From contig PXQL01000015.1 of the NCBI GenBank assembly GCA_003021335.1, positions 1 through 9,271 of the forward strand: DNA of 9,271 bases, in the 5' to 3' direction. Of this stretch, positions 1 through 5,474 are shown piece after piece. The stretch's first letter is position 1, and each line of letters begins with the position of its first letter. The position numbers were made by a program, and so were the translations under genes. This stretch comes from Halobacteriales archaeon QH_10_67_13. GTDB lineage: Archaea > Halobacteriota > Halobacteria > Halobacteriales > Haloarculaceae. Below the pieces are notes generated by a model. It saw only the letters and a program-made list of their open reading frames with translations, was not told where the DNA came from and ran no database searches.

Positions 1-357
1 GTAAACGTTGTACAGCGTCTCGGTGTTCTGTACGAGCCAGCCCCGATCGGTCGAGTGCTCGCGGTCGCCGGCCTTCGCGGAGACGACCACCGCCTCGAGG
101 TGCTCTGCGAGCAGCCACTCGAACAGCGCCGCGAGCTTCTCCGGACGCGCTCGTCCGAGCCACTTGTCGCCGGTGTAGACCGGCTCGCTCTCCTGGTGGT
201 TGACCATGAGGTACTCGACTTTTTCGAGGTGTTCCCACTTGGCGTAGGTCGGAAAGCCCGCGCCGCCGGCTCCCGAGACGCCTCCGCGTCGCAGCCGATC
301 GCTCAGCCGTCGCTCGCTCAGCCGCTGCTCGGTCAGCTCCGCTCCGCTGGCTGTCAT
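1..357 (-). CDS. RnfC/NuoF/PduS-like FMN-domain redox protein, N-terminal part (truncated by window edge)
   Basis: The minus frame is open from an ATG at 357 through the left edge, so the C-terminus lies outside the window. Seen: after a 24-residue Arg/Ser/Glu-rich leader comes GVSGAGGAGFPTYAKW, then YLMVNHQESEPVYTGDKWL, then a helix/strand segment ending LEAVVVSAKAG. Known: GxGGAGFPT..K followed by N..E.EP...D is the nucleotide/FMN-binding signature shared by complex I 51-kDa subunit NuoF, RnfC of Rnf complexes and the cobalamin reductase PduS. Inference: a flavin-binding electron-transfer protein, probably cytoplasmic. Which of these families it belongs to depends on the missing C-terminal part (SLBB and Fe-S regions). 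Start choice: the ATG at 357 is the nearest upstream Met in frame. An in-frame ATG at 462 would add 35 residues, but these look non-conserved and would overrun the likely TATA box at 430-436. It is divergent from the ABC operon. Confidence 0.7.
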   Translation of the reverse strand, partial: MTASGAELTEQRLSERRLSDRLRRGGVSGAGGAGFPTYAKWEHLEKVEYLMVNHQESEPVYTGDKWLGRARPEKLAALFEWLLAEHLEAVVVSAKAGDREHSTDRGWLVQNTETLYNVY

Positions 358-426
358 CTGCCCTCGTTCTGGTCGCGCTCGTTCCCTCGACCGGTCTCGC
401 TGGAGATCATACAGTCGCCATGGGCC

Positions 427-440
427 GGAATAGTATGTGT
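427..440 (-). promoter_or_regulatory. Candidate TATA-like promoter for the redox gene
   Basis: Read on the minus strand, 440-427 is ACACATACTATTCC, the most AT-rich patch upstream of the gene starting at 357. With the usual ~27 nt from box to start site, transcription would begin near 406, leaving a 5' leader of about 50 nt. This is inferred from position and base composition only. Confidence 0.3.
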
Positions 441-576
441 GCTTCGAACCGTATTGGTCCATCTCGCACGCCCGAGTTTGTTCGCGATCCCCGTCGTGTA
501 CTGCCGTTCGGGTCACGTGCCCCGCGGGGCTCCCGATGTCGGTTCGGCCTTTGCCCTCTGGGCCGACTCGGACTCG

Positions 577-605
577 TGAAATGTATTTCAGTTTGTGACG
601 TTACA
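577..605. promoter_or_regulatory. Two adjacent dyads, candidate operator upstream of the ABC operon
   Basis: Seen: TGAAATGTATTTCA at 577-590 is an inverted repeat with perfect 6-bp arms around a 2-nt centre. Four bases later, TGTGACGTTACA at 594-605 is an imperfect 12-bp palindrome (10 of 12 positions) centred on ACGT. They lie 16-44 nt upstream of the TATA-like box at 621-632 and stand out as AT-rich in a GC-rich genome. Short dyads beside a TATA box are typical binding sites of archaeal winged-helix regulators. That this is one is inference, and no regulator gene is in the window. Confidence 0.35.
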
Positions 606-620
606 GAATTATAGTTCGCC

Positions 621-632
621 TTACACTTATTA
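621..632 (+). promoter_or_regulatory. TATA-like promoter of the ABC exporter operon
   Basis: TTACACTTATTA, with its TATA-like core CTTATTA at 626-632, sits about 28 nt upstream of the ATG at 657. This is the spacing expected when an archaeal leaderless mRNA starts at or next to the start codon. No Shine-Dalgarno motif precedes the ATG, which also fits a leaderless transcript. Confidence 0.5.
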
Positions 633-656
633 CGACACGGTACGTCAACTCGGTAG

Positions 657-1682
657 ATGTCAGAGACGACGCCACCGGCGATTGACGCCGACGGAATCGA
701 GAAACGCTACGACGACGGCGAGGACGTGGTCACGGCCGTCGACGACGTCTCGCTCACGATCGATCCCGGCGAAGTCGTCGGCCTGCTCGGCCCGAACGGT
801 GCCGGAAAGACGACGACCATCAAGTGCCTGCTCGGCCTGATCGTTCCGGACTCGGGGACGATCGAGATCCGCGGGACCGACGTGGCCGAACACCCCGAGC
901 GGGCCCACGCCCGGGTCGGGGCGATGCTCGAAGGCGAGCGCAACGCCTACTGGCGGCTAACCGTCCGGGAGAACCTCTCCTTTTTCGCCGGGCTCGGCGG
1001 CCAGCAGCCCGCCGAGCTCCGCGAGCGCCACGACCGGCTGCTCGAGCGGCTTGATCTGGCCGGTCGGGCCGACAGCGTCGTCAACGACCTCTCGACGGGC
1101 ATGAAACAGAAAGTCTCGCTCGCGAGCACGCTCGCCCGGGACGTGGACGTGATCTTTCTTGACGAGCCGACGCTGGGACTCGACGTCGAGACGGCGCTCA
1201 GCCTTCGCGAGGAGATCCGCCGGCTGGCCGAAAGCGAGGATGTCGCGATCGTGCTGACGAGCCACGACATGGACGTGATCGAGGCCGTCAGCGACCGCGT
1301 GGTGATCCTCCAGGACGGCCGCGTGATCGCAGATGATCCCGTCGACCGGCTGGGCGAGCTGTTCGAGACCCAGTCGTTCCGGGTCGCGATCGCTCAGCCG
1401 GTCGATGAGCTCGTCCGCCGCCGGCTCGACGGACTCGATCTCGAAGTTCGGGGCGAGAACGACCGGCTGGTGATCGAATCCCAGGGTACCGACAGCCAGA
1501 CCGTCTACGAGCTGATGCGGCTGCTTGAGGAGACCGGCCAGGAGCTGCGCGACATCGACTCGGTCGCGCCCGACTTGGAGGAGATCTTCCTCGAGTTGAC
1601 CGATGACGCGAGCGACGCACGATCAGACGCCCAGGAGACGGCGCGCGTCGTCGCCGGCTCCGGATCGAAGGGGGGATCGTAG
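657..1682 (+). CDS. ABC-2 type exporter ATP-binding protein
   Basis: A 341-residue cytoplasmic ATPase that would power the permease beginning at the very next base. Motifs seen: Walker A GPNGAGKT (45-52); LEGERNAYWRLTVREN at the Q-loop position (91-106), with Glu92 where glutamine is classical; signature LSTGMKQK (145-152); Walker B VIFLDEP (165-171) with D-loop GLD (174-176); and the switch His203 in TSHDMD. Residues ~230-320 form a C-terminal accessory domain ending LEEIFLELTDD, as in DrrA/NatA/CcmA-type exporter ATPases (DUF4162-like); a low-complexity tail follows. The start at 657 has a TATA-like element ~28 nt upstream, suggesting leaderless mRNA. Its TAG stop is immediately followed by the permease ATG, so the pair is an operon. 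The substrate is unknown; drug, lipid, sodium or peptide export are all possible for this family. Confidence 0.93.
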   Translation: MSETTPPAIDADGIEKRYDDGEDVVTAVDDVSLTIDPGEVVGLLGPNGAGKTTTIKCLLGLIVPDSGTIEIRGTDVAEHPERAHARVGAMLEGERNAYWRLTVRENLSFFAGLGGQQPAELRERHDRLLERLDLAGRADSVVNDLSTGMKQKVSLASTLARDVDVIFLDEPTLGLDVETALSLREEIRRLAESEDVAIVLTSHDMDVIEAVSDRVVILQDGRVIADDPVDRLGELFETQSFRVAIAQPVDELVRRRLDGLDLEVRGENDRLVIESQGTDSQTVYELMRLLEETGQELRDIDSVAPDLEEIFLELTDDASDARSDAQETARVVAGSGSKGGS

Positions 1683-2507
1683 ATGGGCGCCGCGGAGAAG
1701 ACGGCGGGTGCCGACGACCGGTCGGACCCACCCTCGCCGTCCCTGCTCGCCCTGTTCCGGGTGGTCGCACACAAGAAGCTCGTCTTGCTCGTCCGGTACC
1801 CGGTCAACACAGCCACACGGTTCGCGACGCTCGTGATCCTGTTCGGGCTGATCCTGTTCGGCGGCGAGGCCGTCGCCGGCGCGGCGATCACCGACTCGCT
1901 CGCGGGGATCATCGTCGGATTTTTTGTCTGGACGATGGCGATCGTCGCCTACCAGGGACTCGCCTGGAACATTACCCGCGAAGCCCAGTGGGGCACGCTT
2001 GAGCGGCTGTTCATCTCGCCACACGGCATCGGGACGGTCATGCTCGTGAAACTCGTCGTGAACGTCCTGTTTAGCTTCCTGTGGGCCTTTGCAACGCTCC
2101 TTGCGATGATGGCCCTGGCACGGGAGTGGCTCGTTGTCGATCCGGCGACGGTTCTGCCGCTACTGGTGTTGACCGTCGCCTCGATCAGCGGCCTCGGCTT
2201 GGTGTTTGCCGGGCTCGCCTTGCTGTACAAGCGTATCGAGAACATCTTCCAGCTGCTGCAGTTTGCCTTCGTTGGGCTGATCGCCGCGCCGGTCGGGGAA
2301 GTTCCGGCCCTCGCCGTGCTGCCGGTGAGTCACGGCAGTTACCTCCTCCAGGAGGCGATGCGGGACGGAACCCGGCTCTGGGAGTTCGCGCCCGGGGAGC
2401 TCGGCCTGTTGATCGCGACAAGTGCTGGGTACTTCCTGGCGGGCTTCGCGGTCTTCCAGATCGCACAGCGGCGGGCCCGCAAGCAGGGGCTGTTGGGCCA
2501 GTACTGA
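1683..2507 (+). CDS. ABC-2 type exporter permease
   Basis: A 274-residue membrane protein, presumed partner of the upstream ATPase. After a ~25-residue charged cytoplasmic N-terminus there are about six hydrophobic segments (roughly 46-62, 73-92, 121-145, 156-182, 188-206 and 238-260). Between the second and third lies REAQWGTLERLFISP (99-113), the E..GTLE.L..SP signature of ABC-2 permeases that forms the coupling helix contacting the ATPase. The C-terminus is short and basic (QRRARKQG). There is no gap to the upstream stop codon, and a G-rich run at about 1670-1676 could act as a ribosome-binding site, so translation is probably coupled. Length and topology are typical for the family, and nothing suggests truncation. 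Substrate unknown. Confidence 0.92.
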   Translation: MGAAEKTAGADDRSDPPSPSLLALFRVVAHKKLVLLVRYPVNTATRFATLVILFGLILFGGEAVAGAAITDSLAGIIVGFFVWTMAIVAYQGLAWNITREAQWGTLERLFISPHGIGTVMLVKLVVNVLFSFLWAFATLLAMMALAREWLVVDPATVLPLLVLTVASISGLGLVFAGLALLYKRIENIFQLLQFAFVGLIAAPVGEVPALAVLPVSHGSYLLQEAMRDGTRLWEFAPGELGLLIATSAGYFLAGFAVFQIAQRRARKQGLLGQY

Positions 2508-2512
2508 CGATA

Positions 2513-2534
2513 CGCGGGCCGGTCACCACCCGCG
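2513..2534 (+). terminator. Candidate hairpin after the ABC operon
   Basis: CGCGGG at 2513-2518 pairs perfectly with CCCGCG at 2529-2534 around a 10-nt loop, starting six bases after the permease stop. No strong T-tract follows, and archaeal termination does not need a hairpin, so the role is tentative. Confidence 0.3.
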
Positions 2535-2557
2535 ACACTCGCTTCGGCCTCTCGCGG

Positions 2558-2567
2558 AGACTTATCG
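2558..2567 (+). promoter_or_regulatory. TATA-like promoter of the TctA-family gene
   Basis: GAGACTTATC contains CTTATC (2561-2566) about 28 nt upstream of the ATG at 2593. It shares the CTTAT core with the element ahead of the ABC operon and has the spacing expected for a leaderless mRNA. It also marks the downstream gene as a separate transcription unit. Confidence 0.45.
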
Positions 2568-2592
2568 GCGATGCCGGCGCCACTCTCGCGGG

Positions 2593-3808
2593 ATGGGTGC
2601 AATCGCGAGTCTCTCGCTCGCCCCCGAGACGACCGCTTCGACGGTCGGGTTCATCGTTGCCGGCATCGCGTTGGGGACGGTGAGCGGCCTCGTCCCGGGG
2701 TTGCACGCGAACAACTTCGCCCTGCTGTTGGCGGGGGTCGCGCCGGCGGTCCCGGCGGCCCCGCTACAGCTCGGGGCGGCGATGCTCGCCGCCGGGGTCG
2801 TCCACACGTTTCTCGACGTTGTCCCGACCCTCGCGATCGGCGTCCCCGACCCGGCGATGGCGGCGACGGCGCTGCCGGCCCACCGGCTGGTGCTCCGGGG
2901 CCGCGGGCGCGAGGCGCTCCGGCTGTCGGCGCTCGGCAGCGCCCTGGCGGTTGCGCTCGCGGTGCCGCTTGCGGTGCCGGTGACCGTCGCGATGCAGCGC
3001 GCGTACCCGACGATCGCCGCGAACCTCTCGCTCGTGCTCGGGAGTGTCTGCGTGCTGATGATCGTCACCGAGCAGACGTGGCTCGGCCGGGCTGGAGCCG
3101 CCGTCGCCCTCGTCGCCAGCGGTGTCTTGGGGGTGCTCGCCCTCGACGTTCCGACCGGTGGCGTATTACCGGCCGGGAACATGCTCGCGCCGCTGTTCGC
3201 CGGGCTGTTCGGCGCGCCGATTCTGATCGAGGCCCTCGGCGGGGAGGGTGTGCCGCCTCAGGACGATCCGGTGGTGACGGCGTCGCCGGGGGCGGTGTTC
3301 GCGACCGCGGGTGCCGGGACCGTCGCCGGCGCCGTCGTCGGGTACCTTCCGGGGATCGGCGGCCGCCTCGCTCGCCGTGCTCCCCGATCGGGGTCCGCGG
3401 GCCTTCGTCGTTGCCTCCTCGGGCGTGAGCACCGCTAACACGGTCTTTGCGCTGTTCGCGCTGGTCGCGCTGGGCAGTCCCCGGACCGGGGTCCTGGTCG
3501 CGCTTGAGGAGACCGGCGTCCCGCACGTCCTGCCGGTGTTGCTCGCGAGCGTCGCGATCGCGGCCGCCGCCGGGTTTGTCCTCGTCGTGGTTCTGGGCGA
3601 TCGGTATCTCGCCGTCGTCGGTCGGGTCGACACGACCGTGGTCTGTCTGGCCGTGCTCTGTTTTCTTGCCGTTCTGGTTGCGGCGTTTACCGGAACGGTC
3701 GGGCTCGTCGTCTTCGCTGCGAGTACGGTCGTCGGCCTGGTTCCGGGCCGGTTCGGGTCGCGCCGGATGAGCTGTATGGGCGTATTATTGGTCCCGCTCG
3801 CACTCTGA
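2593..3808 (+). pseudogene. TctA-family (COG1784-like) membrane protein, frameshifted
   Basis: Two overlapping open frames together make one polytopic membrane protein. The first, from ATG 2593, carries the family-like stretches GLVPGLHANNFALLLAG (32-48), DVVPTLAIGVPDPAMAATALPAHRLVL (75-101, with its PAHR turn) and GYLPG (250-254). It then leaves the family pattern as Arg-rich sequence and stops at 3438. The continuation lies one base over: from about 3353, SAAASLAVLPDRGPRAFVV and SSGVSTANTVFALFAL lead into further hydrophobic helices, ending at TGA 3806-3808. The most economical repair is removal of one base in or near GGGG at 3351-3354, giving about 404 residues, a plausible full length. 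TctA proteins are membrane subunits related to tripartite tricarboxylate transporters; archaeal members occur without obvious TctB/TctC partners, and none is seen here. The ATG is supported by a TATA-like box. A genuine lesion, a sequencing error or programmed frameshifting cannot be told apart here. Confidence 0.8.
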
Positions 3809-3852
3809 TCGGGTCTCCGGCCGGCCGGCGACCGCAACGACCCGATCGGGTC
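3807..3852 (+). terminator. Palindrome/hairpin between the TctA-like and lipoprotein genes
   Basis: GACCCGATCGGGTC at 3839-3852 is a perfect 14-bp palindrome. Its left half GACCCGATC (3839-3847) can instead pair with GATCGGGTC at 3807-3815, which overlaps the TctA-like stop codon, forming a 9-bp stem around a GC-rich loop. T-rich patches (GTTTC twice) follow at 3855-3880. Position and shape suggest a transcription terminator; the 14-bp palindrome alone could also be a protein-binding site. Confidence 0.4.
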
Positions 3853-3907
3853 TCGGTTTCTGCGGTCTCGTTTCTACCATCGTCGATCTTTGCCGCCTGC
3901 ACCGCTC

Positions 3908-3925
3908 CGAAAGAGACTCCTTTTC
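3908..3925 (+). promoter_or_regulatory. Weak promoter candidate for the lipoprotein gene
   Basis: A purine stretch CGAAAGAGA (BRE-like) is followed by CTCCTTTTC centred ~24 nt upstream of the ATG at 3944. It is a poor TATA match and is offered only because of its position. Confidence 0.25.
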
Positions 3926-3943
3926 TCGTCGACAGGCGCCAAT

Positions 3944-5425
3944 ATGAGTGACCGGACGACGAATCGTCGAGGGTATCTCGCCGCCGTCGCCGCGGCGACC
4001 GCGTCTCTCGCGGGCTGTTCCGGCTCCTCCGACGACGAGCCCGAAGACGACGCCGACGGCACCAGTGACGCGGACGACACAGGTGACTCCCCCGCGAATG
4101 GCACCACAAACGACTCCGAAGACGACCGGATGATCGAGACGCCCGCCGACGGCGCTCGCGCGCTCGTCGACGCGATGTCGACCGGCGCGTTCGAGGAGGC
4201 AGTTGAGCTGTTCAGTGAGTCCTACCGCGATCGGGTCTCGCCTGGCCTGCTCGAGAACCTCTGGCTCGCCTTTACCGGCGTCGGCGGCGGGTTCGAGACG
4301 GTCCTCGGGAGTGAGGAGGGCGTCCAGAGTGGGTTCGACGCCGTCGACCTGCGACTGGGGTTCACACGGGGCGAGCACGTCCTCCGCGTGCTGACGCGGG
4401 GCGACGGCACCGTCGTCGGCGCCGCGGTCAACGACGAGTACGCCGGCCCCGCGTACGCCGATGGGGACGCCTTCGAGACCCGAGAGCTGGCCCTCGAGTC
4501 CGACGACTGCTCGATGGACGCCGCCGTTACCGTCCCTGCGGGCGCCGACCCCGACGCCGTCCCGGGAGTCGTGCTCGTCCACGGCAACGACCCGCTGGGA
4601 ACCGCCGATAAGAACTTAGACGCCGGCGGCACCCAGATGTTCCGGGACCTGGCGGAGGGGCTGTCCTCAGCCGGGGTCGCGGTCTTCCGGTACGACCGCC
4701 GGACGAACGCCTGCCCGGGCACGATCGAGTCGACCGGATACACCCTCGATCGCGTCTCGGTCGCCGACGCCGTCGCGGCCGCCGAGCGGTTCCGGACCGT
4801 CGAAGGGGTCGATCCTGACCGGGTGTTCGTCGTCGGCCACAGCCTCGGGGCGTTCGCGACCCCGCGGATCGTCGACCGGACCGGCCTCGCCGGCGGTGTC
4901 GCGCTCGCCAGCCCCGGCCGGTCGTTCTCGGAGATCGTCGTCGATCAGCTCGAGTACCTCGCGACGGTCGGCGAGTACGACCGCCAGAACGCCCTCGATC
5001 AGTACGAGGTCTGGCAAGACCAGATCGAGCGCGTCCGCGCCGGCGATTACAACCCGGGCGATTCGGTTCTCGGCTATCCCGGAGCCTTCTGGGACAGTCT
5101 CTCTGAGTACGACCACGTCGAGACCGCCCGCTCGATCGACGCGCCCCTGTTCTACGTCTGGGGAAGCAACGACTACCAGGTTACCGACGAGGACGCCGCG
5201 CTGCTGCGAGAGGAGCTGGGCGACCGCGATCGGACGACGTTCCGGACCTACGACGGTCTCAACCACCTGTTCATGCCCGTCGATCCGCCCTCGGTGCAGG
5301 TCGAGTACGCCGTCCGGAACAACGTCGCCCCGACGGTGATCGAGGATGTCGCGGCCTGGGTCCGCTCTGGCGGCTCCTCGAACGAAGACACGACGGCGAG
5401 TGTTGCCGGCCCCGCGGGCCGCTAA
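3944..5425 (+). CDS. Tat-exported lipoprotein with DUF3887-like region and alpha/beta hydrolase domain
   Basis: A 493-residue predicted surface-anchored serine hydrolase. The N-terminus MSDRTTNRRGYLAAV has a Tat-type twin-arginine motif, and lipobox LAGC (22-25) gives Cys25 as the lipidation site. An acidic Asp/Glu/Ser/Thr linker (26-65), typical of haloarchaeal lipoproteins, follows. Residues ~70-165 resemble the small NTF2-like DUF3887 domain often fused to hydrolases. Residues ~185-475 are the alpha/beta hydrolase: oxyanion region LVHGND (211-216), nucleophile Ser300 in GHSLG, likely acid Asp410 in WGSNDYQV, and His441 in GLNHLF. The triad is complete. An earlier in-frame ATG at 3890 would put 18 residues before the signal, so 3944 is preferred. 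It may cleave esters or peptides outside the membrane; the substrate is unknown. It stands alone, with candidate terminator and promoter upstream, and converges on cysS. Confidence 0.88.
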   Translation: MSDRTTNRRGYLAAVAAATASLAGCSGSSDDEPEDDADGTSDADDTGDSPANGTTNDSEDDRMIETPADGARALVDAMSTGAFEEAVELFSESYRDRVSPGLLENLWLAFTGVGGGFETVLGSEEGVQSGFDAVDLRLGFTRGEHVLRVLTRGDGTVVGAAVNDEYAGPAYADGDAFETRELALESDDCSMDAAVTVPAGADPDAVPGVVLVHGNDPLGTADKNLDAGGTQMFRDLAEGLSSAGVAVFRYDRRTNACPGTIESTGYTLDRVSVADAVAAAERFRTVEGVDPDRVFVVGHSLGAFATPRIVDRTGLAGGVALASPGRSFSEIVVDQLEYLATVGEYDRQNALDQYEVWQDQIERVRAGDYNPGDSVLGYPGAFWDSLSEYDHVETARSIDAPLFYVWGSNDYQVTDEDAALLREELGDRDRTTFRTYDGLNHLFMPVDPPSVQVEYAVRNNVAPTVIEDVAAWVRSGGSSNEDTTASVAGPAGR

Positions 5426-5457
5426 TCCACGGACCCGCGAACGCCTCGATCGTCCCG

Positions 5458-5472
5458 CGCTCGGCCCGAGCG
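5458..5472. terminator. Hairpin between convergent lipoprotein and cysS genes
   Basis: CGCTCGG (5458-5464) and CCGAGCG (5466-5472) are perfect 7-bp inverted arms around one base. They lie in the 49-nt gap between the two convergent genes. A tight real loop would open the innermost pairs. The symmetric form could serve both directions, but there is no T-tract. Confidence 0.3.
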
Positions 5473-5474
5473 GG

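Larger units (their letters stand above)
358..656. other. Divergent intergenic region (~300 nt)
   Basis: This stretch separates the minus-strand redox gene from the plus-strand ABC operon. The left half is GC-rich; 570-640 is clearly AT-richer, as expected for a promoter. It holds a perfect 12-bp GC palindrome (519-530, GCCCCGCGGGGC), a CACGTG at 514-519, a tandem GACTCG at 564-575, two further dyads (577-605), a TATA-like element for the plus strand (621-632) and one for the minus strand (430-436). I see no tRNA, no convincing protein-coding gene and no mobile element. Short plus-strand open frames here are Arg/Pro/Ser-rich without recognisable motifs. Confidence 0.6.

Noticed and set aside
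519..530. Perfect GC palindrome GCCCCGCGGGGC in the divergent region as a terminator
   Set aside because: No gene ends into it, since both flanking genes point away, and short GC palindromes are common at this base composition.
55..579. Plus-strand 174-codon open frame at the left edge
   Set aside because: It lies antisense to the clear FMN-domain protein in the complementary frame and has no recognisable motif; its tail covers the divergent promoter region.
2422..2592. Upstream extension of the TctA-like gene to an ATG at 2422
   Set aside because: It would overlap the ABC permease by 86 bases and add a Ser/Arg-rich stretch unlike a membrane protein. The ATG at 2593 has a well-placed TATA-like box.
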